Shown: positions 12,401-21,700 of the stretch, one piece after another
How the letters are laid out: every line of letters begins with the position of its first letter
How positions within the stretch are numbered: position 1 is the first letter of the stretch
Program-made: the position numbers and the translations under genes
Notes under the pieces: generated by a model
What the model was told of the DNA's origin: nothing
The model's database searches: none
The model's input: only the letters and a program-made list of their open reading frames with translations
NCBI GenBank assembly: GCA_003260075.1
Contig: QLIY01000113.1
Coordinates: forward strand, 45,793-109,792
From: Phallusia mammillata
Taxonomy: Eukaryota; Chordata; Ascidiacea; Phlebobranchia; Ascidiidae
Length of the DNA stretch: 64,000 nt
Direction of reading: 5' to 3'

Positions 12401-14166
12401 TTGTTTGTATTTTACTTTTGTCATCGCCACATCTTTAATAAGCTGTAATTTTTAAATGCAAATCATAAATATATATAGAATCAAACCTTGCTAGTTAATT
12501 CAACACAGAACCATACATTTAAAACACAACAATATTTATTTCTATCAATATTTTAATACTTACATTCTTTGCAGTTTGAGGATCTAGTTGCTTAGCGACG
12601 ACTGCAACTGTCACCCAATCAGAATCCTCAGCTAACCTTAACGTGGGTCGAATCAAACTTAACTTCAGGTGGGTTTTCGATTGCATTCTTTGTTGCATTT
12701 CACTTGCTGGGACAAATCTTTGTCTTAAAAAACAAGGTACAAGTATATATGACAGTTTTCATAATAAGTAGCAAGTTGTAACTACAATTTAAACAAAGAC
12801 TTAGAATTTTTTGTTTATATATGCATTAAAAAAGTGGCCGGCTTACTTTAATCGAATTCTGGAATATTGTTCAATCTCAATTGATTGTACTGTCTTTGAT
12901 TTTTCATGTTGACTAACTGTTTTATTCTTAACAATATTCCTCTGTGAAAGTTTGAGACTGTTTTCTTGCAGCTCAGTTGGTTGATTTGAATAATTTCCGG
13001 TTGTTTGTAAATGATTTGAAGTTCGTGGTCTCTTTTGTGGTGGGTTGGAGGAAAATTTAGAAGTGGTTTCTCTTGTGTCTTGCAAAGGACTTGTTTTTGT
13101 TTCTACACTTTTAGTTGATTGTTTTTCTTTTAATGCTGTTGGTGATGTTTGTGATATTGCTGGACTAAAGGCAGCTGCAAATGTTCTCTTTCCCTCAGAC
13201 TTTTTTTCTGCAGTCACTTTTGGAGAAGATTCACTTGACTTCTTTCTCAGCATTTCATTCTTTAAGGCTTCCATTTGAGCTTGCAGTTTTAGATATTCAT
13301 CTAGAAAAATTATGAAGCAGGTTGTAGAAGAATCGCTGATGTAAAATTAAGAACTTTGAAGTCTGCTTGCAATATTGTTTTTCAACATAGTTATGCTCCA
13401 GTCTGCAAAACATGGCAGTCCCTGACAAGATATCGGGCTTACAGGACCAACATGTCCCGTGTGCATGACCCATAAGTTCGCATTCAAGACCAATTTCAGC
13501 AGGCGCAAAGCAAGTGAAAGAGGTCAAGACAGGACAATTAAATGCCTTTGGGTCAAAATTTCCGCATGCAAACCCCCAAAATGGCGTGCAATCAATTTTT
13601 AAAAAAAAAACAAATTGCGCGTACAGGTGCCACATTCTGCAGACTGGGTAATGTTTAAATTCAGTCCAGGCTATAGCCTTATAAATAAGGTTGAAAAAGT
13701 TTAAATCTTACCTTCCATTTTTTCAATATTTTTTTCTTCTGCAACGCCATTCTGCACATTTTCTTTTTCCTCTTCTTCGAACAAAGCAGCCAACTCATCC
13801 AAATCATCGTTAGGCTCTGCTGAGAGAGAAAAAAGGGGGGGGGGGGGGGGGGGGGGGAAACATTCCAAAAACTACAACAACACTTTTGGATCCAGAGTAT
13901 CAACAGAAACAGACATTGTGTTAAATATTGCTTAGCTACATTCATGGACAAAAAAAAACTTTTTCAATATGCTTTTAAGTGCAAAAAGTTTTAACTGAAC
14001 CTGAACATACTGTAATCTTATAATTTGTTCGTTAAAAACAAAATTTACCAGGGTTTGCCTTTGCATCCAAATCAGTAAATTCGTCAACATCATCTTTTTC
14101 AAACAATTCGTCAATTTCATCTTGAAGTTTGACTTGATCGTCTTTACATTCAGCAATTACAGACAT
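2590..14166 (-). CDS. MCM10: MCM10, minichromosome maintenance protein 10 (whole gene, 17 exons)
   Basis: Replication initiation factor that binds DNA and the CMG helicase/polymerase alpha at origins in the nucleus. I assembled 17 exons whose GT-AG boundaries and phases all agree: 14166-14049, 13816-13712, 13300-12847, 12723-12564, 12172-11994, 11551-11411, 10985-10779, 10388-10325, 10249-10164, 8462-8291, 7780-7668, 7352-7184, 6869-6668, 6331-6252, 5673-5578, 4337-4171, 3628-3502. They sum to 2640 nt, 879 residues plus stop, close to the roughly 875 of vertebrates. Start is the first ATG of exon 1, followed by an acidic N-terminus. The OB-fold, CCCH zinc motif, and C-terminal zinc ribbon are all recognisable. 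The final exon exists twice (3628-3502 and 2716-2590) and exons 13-14 twice, from unmerged haplotypes. Divergently paired with PDCD11. Confidence 0.93.
2756..3041. mobile_element. Non-autonomous hAT element with perfect 8-bp target duplication
   Basis: Termini CAGGGGTGGGCAACC and GGTTGCTCACCCCTG are imperfect inverted repeats; the flanks 2748-2755 and 3042-3049 are the identical octamer ATTTAGGG. 286 bp, no coding capacity. Sits in the last intron of MCM10. The second copy of this locus has the empty site (GCTTAGGG at 3651-3658). A fragment of the element's interior recurs at 3784-3918. Confidence 0.9.
3300..3928. other. Mosaic of duplicated haplotype pieces downstream of MCM10 exon 16
   Basis: Four G runs (3288-3299, 3445-3454, 3759-3783, 3919-3928) separate pieces that repeat earlier sequence: 3300-3444 repeats 2291-2435; 3463-3665 repeats the last exon region; 3784-3918 repeats the inside of the hAT element at about 2849-2983. 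A separate hAT end (CAGGGGTGCCCAACC at 3715) is cut off by the 25-G run. Order and orientation here should not be trusted. Confidence 0.8.
3502..6869 (-). CDS. MCM10: MCM10 exons 13-17: C-terminal domain with zinc ribbon
   Basis: Exons 6869-6668, 6331-6252, 5673-5578, 4337-4171, 3628-3502. Exon 13 holds MAKLRAETGG and a long Lys/Glu helix; exon 14 SEKEFERIL; exon 15 EYFNPLIKKEMMEEKM; exon 16 a CxxC pair (VVTCQQC), the KKRFFECTHC element and the start of a third pair; exon 17 completes it (ECGSVKKWKR) and ends with IRGIEHSKFLNALR then TAA. This matches the vertebrate C-terminus with two zinc-binding sites and the terminal HAKFLNSL-type motif. In the assembled order a second copy of exons 13-14 (5307-5106 and 4852-4773) lies between exons 15 and 16, which cannot be translated in the correct order and is best read as a misplaced haplotype contig. 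Confidence 0.9.
4373..5456. repeat. 128-bp duplication (4373-4500 and 5329-5456) at G linkers
   Basis: MCM10 intron 15 sequence occurs just before the 4501-4511 run and again just after 5319-5328; copies differ at several sites. It brackets the misplaced haplotype copy of exons 13-14. Confidence 0.8.
4773..5307 (-). CDS. MCM10: Second haplotype copy of MCM10 exons 13 and 14
   Basis: Exon 13 copy at 5307-5106 (202 nt) and exon 14 copy at 4852-4773 (80 nt) have the same lengths, phases and splice sites as 6869-6668 and 6331-6252 but differ by several percent, including substitutions (GAVEI for GGVEI, KTSEK for KSSEK). Both copies keep the reading frame open, as expected of alleles. The copy is bounded by G placeholders at 4501-4511 and 5319-5328. 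Confidence 0.8.
5960..6231. mobile_element. Non-autonomous hAT-like element, polymorphic insertion
   Basis: About 272 bp in MCM10 intron 14. The octamer CACTAATA occurs on both sides (5952-5959 and 6232-6239). Inner ends are CAGGGTTCGGCAACC and GGTTGTCGACCACC. The other haplotype copy has the uninterrupted site CACCAATA at 4753-4760. Open frames inside are incidental. Confidence 0.8.
7184..10388 (-). CDS. MCM10: MCM10 exons 8-12: central linker
   Basis: Exons 10388-10325, 10249-10164, 8462-8291, 7780-7668 and 7352-7184. They encode a mostly charged, low-complexity linker including a KEKEKILKQEK helix and the pattern LSKSPMLSKALSQSP, in the place where vertebrate MCM10 links its internal and C-terminal domains. 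The exon 9 donor is taken as GTAGGT, which keeps phase with exon 10; reading straight on hits a stop at once. Intron 9 carries a 1.08 kb hAT-like element and intron 10 a long hairpin. Confidence 0.82.
7836..7942. repeat. Long near-perfect hairpin in MCM10 intron 10
   Basis: Arms 7836-7878 and 7900-7942 are 43 nt each with three mismatches, around a 21-nt loop; the inner 29 nt (GCTCATCCAGCAGTTT onward) has one mismatch. A transcript from either strand would fold into a stem of about 107 nt. It could be a recent foldback element or a small-RNA precursor; sequence alone does not decide. Confidence 0.8.
8610..9689. mobile_element. hAT-like element with TTGACCGGTCAA subterminal repeats
   Basis: Termini TAGGGTTGGGCA and TGCCAACCCTA form inverted repeats; flanking octamers GTACAACC (8602-8609) and GTATAACC (9690-9697) match at 7 of 8. 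Both ends carry several copies of the palindrome TTGACCGGTCAA and its half TTGACC, a typical arrangement of transposase subterminal sites. The interior has an 11-G run (8979-8989) and a 97-base gap (9385-9481); no transposase frame is seen. Lies in MCM10 intron 9. Confidence 0.75.
9385..9481. other. 97-base poly-G gap placeholder
   Basis: Pure G with unrelated sequence on each side and no duplicated flank, inside the 8610-9689 element. Read as a sized gap. Confidence 0.8.
9916..10132. repeat. 103-bp duplication across 10-G linker
   Basis: 9916-10018 and 10030-10132 flank the run 10019-10028; about 2 percent divergent. MCM10 intron 9. Confidence 0.8.
10779..12723 (-). CDS. MCM10: MCM10 exons 4-7: OB-fold and CCCH zinc motif (internal DNA-binding domain)
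   Basis: Exons 12723-12564, 12172-11994, 11551-11411 and 10985-10779. Exon 4 carries the entry into the conserved core (SDWVTVAVVAKQL). Exon 5 carries GKAFSIWHLTDLDD and FFLFGKVHEELW, diagnostic of the MCM10 OB-fold. Exons 6-7 give the zinc motif C366-x13-C380-x11-C392-x2-H395, split by an intron, then the basic YKKISSKRGEL helix. This is the core that binds single-stranded DNA, PCNA and polymerase alpha in the family. The 5' part of exon 6 is duplicated at 11640-11569, behind a 10-G linker. The two copies differ by Ile/Val after KIG; only 11551-11411 is complete. Confidence 0.93.
11480..11646. repeat. 78-bp duplication across 10-G linker, inside MCM10 exon 6
   Basis: 11480-11557 and 11569-11646 flank the run 11558-11567. 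Only the first copy continues into the rest of the exon. Confidence 0.85.
12198..12326. repeat. 59-bp duplication across 10-G linker
   Basis: 12198-12256 and 12268-12326 flank the run 12257-12266, with one difference. MCM10 intron 4. Confidence 0.8.
12847..14166 (-). CDS. MCM10: MCM10 exons 1-3: acidic N-terminus, coiled coil, Ser/Thr-rich linker
   Basis: Exon 1 (14166-14049) begins MSVIAECKDD and is rich in Asp/Glu; exon 2 (13816-13712) continues the acidic stretch; exon 3 (13300-12847) opens with a heptad-like segment (DEYLKLQAQMEALKNEMLRK), matching the N-terminal self-association coiled coil of the family, followed by a basic Ser/Thr/Pro-rich linker that should be disordered. Intron 2 holds a 23-base G placeholder (13835-13857), 19 nt upstream of the exon 2 acceptor, so that intron is incomplete. 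The assignment rests on position, composition and phase continuity into the unmistakable OB-fold exons. Confidence 0.85.
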
Positions 14167-16131
14167 TTCACTTCTGACCAAGTTGCAGTTTTACACAAAA
14201 ACAATTCGCAAAAAGGTTCAATTTCTGATTTGAAGCTCAACTCAAACCACAAAAGGCTTGTGACAAATTATTCTAATTCTATTGTTCAAAGTCTCGGTTT
14301 CTCGCGCGAAAACCATATACGCTTCATTGAGTTTCGTTATGGATCAGTGAAAACATATGTTTTATTATTTACAGATATTTTAAATACAGAAAAAACAATT
14401 TTGTTCCAAAAATTATGAAAATCAATATTAAGTTTTTAATTTTTTTAGAAAACCTAATATATGCAGTTTTTTAAATAAATGTTTTTGATGTGATTTCTAT
14501 TTTTGTTGAAGTACCACTATGACGTCATAAATAGTAAACGCACGTGGGTTTTTATCAGCTGAGTTTTCCGTTTGTTGCTCTAGGCATGAGTCAAAGGCGT
14601 ATATTGTATTGTGAGCTAGATGCAAGTAATTGTGCATAAGTATGTTGTAAATCTGTTGCTTACTTTGTCTAGTAATTCTATCAACTTAAAAGCGTTTTAA
14701 ACTTAATCATGATAACTTGAACAAACAGTAATTTTTTTTCCAGTTTTCACCAACAAAAACACAGTTAGTGGCTTAGTGCTGAGAGTTATCTTGTTTTAAC
14801 CTGGAAAATTGATATGTTGGGTTTGTATGCTTTGCAGCGTTAGAGTTAGCTCATTATTAGAAATAAATGTCAGAAAATAAGCAGAACTCTAAAATATAAT
14901 ATTGCTTCATCAACAGCATGCCATTCAAATCATTCAGACTTTTTGCTTCATTTGAACAACAAAACTTTAGAAATGAAACAAAGAAATGTAAATGTTAGAA
15001 ATGTTTTTAGTTCATCTCAGTAAAACTCAACTCGTTCGTTACTATTGTTTGTGGCTTTGTGCAAATTGTGACAGAATTATGTGTGAATGACCTAAAATGA
15101 TTTGTTGTATAATACTTGACTTGGACATACTCGGACAAAAAAACTCTGCCTTAGTGTAAAATCACATCATATACGATTCCATTAGCCTAAGGTCATTTGG
15201 TTTTGTATAGAACTAATTAACACTTCACATGTTCTAAGTAATGTTTCAGTTTTGGTCTAAACACTTTAAAAACAAGTTTTTAAAAGTTGGTTTGTACCAG
15301 CAGCATACATAAGTTTGAGTTGTTCTGCGAAATTTTATTGAATATTTGGTTTAGGCTAGGGTTCCTGTCCGGGAATGTCTCGACGGGAAATTCCCGGGAT
15401 TTCCCGGCAAAATTACGTTCCCGAATCCCGGGAAATTTGTTTTCAATTCCCGGGAAACAGACAAACAAGCAAAAACGTGTTAATTTTGTAAAAAAATAAC
15501 AGAAATGTTCAAATTTCTGCTAGCTGTTACCAAAAAAACGGCGTTTTGTAATTTTAATGATAGAGTAAGTAAGCGTTTTTATACGAGATGGTAAATTATT
15601 TTTGCGAAAATGCGCCACCCAGCGGTACTAGAAAAAGCAAACTTATTTTTTGTAATTTCTGAATCTTGTTTACGTTCAAACAAGATTGCAAATATAGTTG
15701 GGGGGGGGGTTCGGGAATCCCGGGATTCCCGGAAAATGAAAAAAATTGTTTCCCGATTCCCAGGAATTAAAAAATCCGGGAAATAGAGGAACCCACTTTA
15801 GGCTGAACTTGGGGGGGGGGTGATTGCAATGACTTAATTATCCACGAAAGAATCGGCACATTTTTCGGTCGGGAATCCCGGGATTCCCGGAAAATGAAAA
15901 AATTGTTTCCCGATTCCCGGGAATTAAAAAATCCGGGAAATAGAGGAACCCACTTTAGGCTGAACTTTTTTAGGCCACTTCGATAAAAGTTAATGAAAAG
16001 TGTTTTGTGCATGTTGGTCTGTTTTCAAACTGACTTTTAGGTGTTTTCAGTAAAGTTTAACAAAATCAAACATGTATGTTCCAGTGATCTACATCCAAGT
16101 TAGGTTTAAATAAAACATTGGAATAATAATA
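14167..16131. promoter_or_regulatory. Divergent intergenic region between MCM10 and PDCD11
   Basis: Under 2 kb separates the two start codons, so it must hold both promoters. A 0.6-kb transposon (15357-15952) takes up a third of it. The remainder is AT-rich; I see no clear TATA box and do not assign a transcription start. No coding frame of note. Confidence 0.5.
15357..15952. mobile_element. hAT-like element rich in TTCCCGGGAA repeats
   Basis: Left end TAGGGTTCCTG and right end GAGGAACCCA, with flanking octamers GTTTAGGC (15349-15356) and CTTTAGGC (15953-15960), 7 of 8 identical. Both ends are packed with CCCGGGAA/TTCCCGGG palindromes. The right end occurs twice (15711-15810 and 15869-15967) because of unmerged contigs at G runs 15700-15709 and 15811-15820. 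Confidence 0.75.
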
Positions 16132-18704
16132 ATGCCTGAAGCAGAAGAATGCTTTCCCAGAGGGAGAGCCCCTAAGCTGCAATCAGGAGTGGAAAGAAAA
16201 AAGAAATTGGAATTTGATCAACCAGACAAACTTTTCAGAGAGGTCTGCTGTAAATCTACTAAGATTTTTTATAATATATAATCAGATGAAAGTTTGAAAA
16301 ATATCGAAGCCATGTGGAATTTCTATACACTTAATTTTAATTTTTGTAATATTTGGTTTTACTTTCAGGCACACCTGGGTACAGATTATAATAGTATTTC
16401 TTTAAATTTTTATGTGAATTGTATTAACGCTATGCATACAAGCTATGTTGCAGTTTTCAACTTCTATCAAGCACCACTTTACCTATTTTGCTTTGTTACA
16501 CAGGCGCCAAAGGTTATTAAAGAAAAACCAAAAGGAAGGAAACGAAAGAATGAGATTGAAGAGGCTGGATGGTCGAAAGTGGAACAAAATGAAATTGAAG
16601 ATGAAGAAAGCTTTAAACTGAAAGGAATAGATTTTCTTCAATACAAGGTAAGTTAGCTACGGTAATTCACAGTTAAAATACCCGTTACAGAATATTCGAG
16701 CAAATGGCTAATTTTATTTTATTACATGTTCCAAACTGCATCCAATTACAAGAAAAGAAAAGTTTTGATTATTTGTGTGTTTAGTTTTCCACAAAGAATG
16801 CTCTTTCGGTTACTATTTGCCTGTTGTATACATGTACTATTATGAACACTGGCATAAAGTGGTTTAAATGTGAACCTGCAATGCCATTTTTTACCAAAAG
16901 ACCAACCAAAAATAAATAGGTCATGTGCACCAGATGGACCAACTTTCCTTTCTGTAAAAAAGTTTGTGGAAAGTTTTAGTTGGTATTACTAAACCATTCA
17001 AAACCTCTAATGCCTTTTTATCAGGATTCTGGAGTTGGTTGAAACAACTTTGACTTGGCAAACCTGTTATGTTGTCGGTGCACATTTTATTGCTGCTTTT
17101 AAGCCAGTCTCACTTAAAGTCAGAGATTTCAAAGTGTCCATTTGATTTGTGTACATGGTGTAATACCTTTTTGACTACGTGTTTGTGAAAATAGTTTTGT
17201 TTAGTGCCTTGTGAAGCTATTTTCAGGGTAATATCATCAACAAGTGTTTACATTTTCTTGTTGGCAGAAAATCTATGACGGGATGTTGATTCTAGGTTGC
17301 GTAAAAGCTGTACATGAACTTGAGGTTGTGGTGAGTTTGCCAAATTGTCAAACAGGTTACGTGAAGGCACACAGAATATCATCCATCTACACAGAATTAC
17401 TACAATCCCAGCTTGACAATGAAAACCCTAATGTAAGTTATTAGAATATGAGGTTACTTGAACTGCTGTGGCGATTAGTCTTATGTAGGTTTAATTATGA
17501 AATGCTTTTCTGCAGTTTAAAAGTGTATGTGTGAGTTTTTTATGTGCACAAAATTTCATTTATTTTAGCTATAATCTAGCCACAACGTATATGTTTGTGA
17601 ACAAGGAAACTTTAAACATTATATATTTGTTTTATGTAGGAAGATTTTTCACTGGACAAGATGTTTCAAGTTGGCCAACTTCTTGTTGCATCTGTTTGTG
17701 ATGTAAAACCTGATAGAAAAAGCATTCAACTTACCCTGGACCCTAAAGTTGTCAATTTAAGTAGGTTTACTTATACATACAGTGACAATATTATTTTGGC
17801 TTGTGTATGTTTGGTGTGCACGAGAATAATTTCAGATAACCTAATTGGAATAAAATAATGTGTATATATTGCTTGCTACCAGCAAAAGGTAACATTCTTA
17901 TTCGAAAGTGTTTAGCTGCAGGCCTTGTGCCAAATGAAAAGTGGTTAACAAATTGTTGAACATAAATTTAGTAGTGTGCAAGTGCCAATGATCTTGTTTA
18001 CATATTATAACAATTAGGTTTTGCTATTGTTAGAAAAAAATACTTTAGACATCCCTATATTTTTGTTTGCTTTCAAAAGGTACAACACATTTTTGGTTTT
18101 TCTTTCAGATCTTGTTTTCTCAAAGATCAAACCAGGAATGATGTTAAGCGGAGCGATAATTTCGGTGGAAGATCATGGATACACTGTTGATGTTGGAAAG
18201 AAAGGAGTCAAAGCTTTTATGGCTACTAATGTGTCCGGTGAATAGTTTGTTTTAAGCTATTTGATAAAAAATTTTTTTACAAATACAACTAAAACGGGAA
18301 GTTAGCTTAATGAGTAAGATTTACATTCAAAATTCTTACATATATAATTAACTCTATTTTAAGTCTAAAATGGCTACTTCGATTAAAACTGTTAAAAACT
18401 AAGTTTTAATTGTATATATTTTAAATGTTGAAATATTTTCTTATTCTTTTGTGAGCAATAATAGACATGTATGAAACCCCAAAATGCTATCATAAACATT
18501 TAAATATATGCATTTTTTCCAAAAATTGGTTAAGGTACTTTAATTACAGTCCTGGGACACAAACGATAACGGTGATTTTTGCTTTCAGACGCCAACTTTA
18601 AATTGTCAGTGGGTAGTGTCATACGATGTACTGTCCTCTCTGTTAAAAGCAATGGAAGTATCATCACTTTATCAAATGATCCAAAGAAGTTGAACAAAAT
18701 GCTG
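16132..18704 (+). CDS. PDCD11: PDCD11 exons 1-6: N-terminus and first S1 modules
   Basis: Exons 16132-16242, 16504-16647, 17268-17432, 17640-17760, 18109-18237, 18589-18704. Exons 1-2 give a basic tail ([11 protein letters not shown]). Exon 3 has [20 protein letters not shown], the first S1 of the family. Exon 5 has [20 protein letters not shown], the second. Exon 6 has [18 protein letters not shown]. The exon 1 donor is GTCTGC, weaker than the GTAAGT-type donors elsewhere. Confidence 0.92.
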
Positions 18705-21700
18705 GTAAGTATTTTCTTGTATTTTATATTCAAAACAAAAAGTGAGATTTTAAATATATCAAAAGCAATTGACAGAAAATACAAATCTCTCACAATAACG
18801 AAACCTGCACTTGAAATCAAAACAAAAATCATATATATACTCCACTTCATATTATATGAACTTGTAGTTGAAAAAAATGTATTTGTTTGATTTTTAAAAT
18901 TTGTTTTAAAAAAAAGAATTTGACATAATTAAGCCCTTAATTTTGCCCAAAAGGTGAATGTATATGTACAACAACTTCTGAGCTAATTCCATAAATCTAT
19001 ATTTTGAAACTGTGGGATGTCGACTAAGGTTTGCGTTTTGCTGCCAGCTTTTGTTTTTATAACATTTTCATGCTACTCTGTTTTTGGGAGAACTTTTCTT
19101 GTGCCTGTTAAGTGCTGAAGTGTAAAGTAAGAATATTTGTGGCTTTCTCTCACAACTCGTGAAACTTTCAGTCTTATCCACCAGAGAACGAATTTAGGCT
19201 GTGAGCTCTCACTTTTCTGTGCAATGACCAGACACATATAAAAAGGAGAGATAATTTTCTCCTGGTATCCAAAATCTCATTGCATGTAATCAATTAATGG
19301 GGAATTGCGCTCTCCACTTCGGGAAAACTCAAACGCGTTGAGGTAGTTCCGTCCCATTGTGCTCACCACAAGTTTACGTTTGCCAAATGATGAAACTGCT
19401 ATTGGTTGTCCGATGCTCTGTGCTCTCGTCAGAAAGTTTTTGAGAAACCATCCTCCGCAACTAAACATGCTGATTCTAGAAATAAAGTTTGTTTGTTTTG
19501 GGGGATATTGTTGTATCTTTGGAAAGTATTATTTAAGTTGATAAAGTAAGAAACATTGCTATTTCCTTTTGTGGGCTTTTATCTGGTAAAAGGCACACAC
19601 ACTACATAAAAAAATCATTTTATAGCACTGATTAGGGTCAAAATTGTGTGTACCTTGTAAAGAAATTGTGATAATTCTTGTGTGCTGAAGATCTTTTGTA
19701 ATATATATATTTTAGTGGTTAAACAACAAAATTATACAGTTGTTTCAGAGAAATACCTGAAGTATTGTTTTGCTAAATGAAATTGAAGGGTTTGATTTGT
19801 AAAATTACACTGGAGTTTTTGTTAAAGTGATAAAGTAAGATTTCACACTGACCTGTGATTTCCATAGTCACATACTAGTACATTTCCGCAGCAATCAGTG
19901 TGAATTCCCAGTGGCACCCTCAACTGACCATTAGAACTTCCAAATGAGCCAAATTTACTGAGGTAGTGGCCGTTTTTGTCGAATACTTTGATACAATGAT
20001 TTCTACTGTCACAAACCAAGATCTGAACGATGAAATATGGTTCTTAAAGAGTATACATACACAAGGTCAACGAATCTAAGGATCGTCATTTGGGTAACAA
20101 TTTAAAAACTTCATTTGCGATAAGTGCAAAATCAATTCAACAGAAATTTGTGTATTAGAGAAAGAAATTAAAAAAAAAATCTATTTCTCTTACCTGATTT
20201 CTGTGGTTAACTGTCACATAATATGGTTTGTTGAACTGGTTTGGCCCAACAGCTTGTAGAGTGGTTATAAGATGTCCATCGATGGAATGCAAGGTCACTG
20301 TGTTCGACTCCATGTCAGAGATTATAAATCTAAATCAAAACAGTTACAAAACTATAGAATTGTGTTGCTTTTGCTACCAATTGGCCTCTTGTGTGCCATT
20401 TTTAACAAGTGAATAAAAAAAACATTTCTCATGTTACATAATCCAAAAAGGAGAAGCAAAATGAATAAAACACAATCAATGTTTTTGCAAGAACCCAATT
20501 CTTTCGTTTAAAAATCAAAGCCTTATGTAGATTCTATTTTCAAAAAGATTGTCTTTGCCAAACAAGAAAATCAGCAAATTGATACCTGTTAGTGTGATCC
20601 ATACAAATCCCCCGACACCACCCAAACATTCCTCGTCCAAATTCACCCATATATTCCCCTTCCGGGCTCCACAAACCTACCACTGTCCCACAGCTCACTG
20701 CTATCGTGTCATGGTTTGTGAAACAAATTCCACCTATTAAAAACAATAGATTTTATAATACTTTGTCACTTTTGAAAATTCTATTAATTCAATCAATGAG
20801 ATCAAATACATTTAAAGATAACTTATGAATAAAAATGGAATGAGAAAGCCCCTGCTTTGCAATTAATAAAATTCTATCATTTTGTAGTGTTTATGTCTAA
20901 ATATAAATTCCTATGATTAATTTTGTCACCAACTTTACCTGGTGTCAAGTTTCCAGTGCTTACAGAGCTGACAAGTTGTCCAGTGGTGGTAAAAAAGTGA
21001 AGCATTTTTTCTTTCGTATCAGTGGCAACAATGTTCTGTTAATAATTTTTTTGATAATTTTTTTACAGGTGTGGACAACCTGTAAAAAAGCTATAAAATA
21101 TATCCTTGAAAATTTGGGCAGGCTCTTTGTTGTATGTATTTAGTTATTTATATTAAACATCGAATTAAGATTTGGTTAGCTTTAGGACTTAGATTACAGG
21201 GCATTTTTTGGTGTCCTATGGTAAATATAAATAAGTAAAATTCCTCTTTCGTAGTAGATATTTGGCCATCACCTTCCATAACTGTCCTGAGCTGGGTTTT
21301 GACAGGTGAATTCAGTACAATAACATGGCAGCATAACAACAAACTCACTAAGTACAATCCACCTTGAGGGCACTGTGGGGGGGGGGTAGTAGATATTTGG
21401 CCAACACCTTCCATAACTGTTCTGAGCTGGGTTTTGACAGGTGAATTCAGTACAATAACATGACAGCATAACAACAAACTCACTAAGTACAATCCACCTT
21501 GAGGGCACTGTTCAATTGGGTATTGATTATCTTTTTACCTGATTCACAACAGCTATGCCTGGCATGTATTCGCCGATAGCTGATTGGCTGTTGCCATGGT
21601 GACCATCTTCTGTTCCGAATGTCCAACTTGTTGCAACGTCGCCCCACTCTCGATAGTCGGTCCATGGGTGCAGAGCCTCATATCGCATTTGTTGCTTTAA

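Noticed and set aside
21148..21508. Tandemly repeated protein ([16 protein letters not shown] twice) on the minus strand
   Set aside because: It is intronic DNA of the death-NHL gene doubled at a 10-G linker; no splice or homology support.
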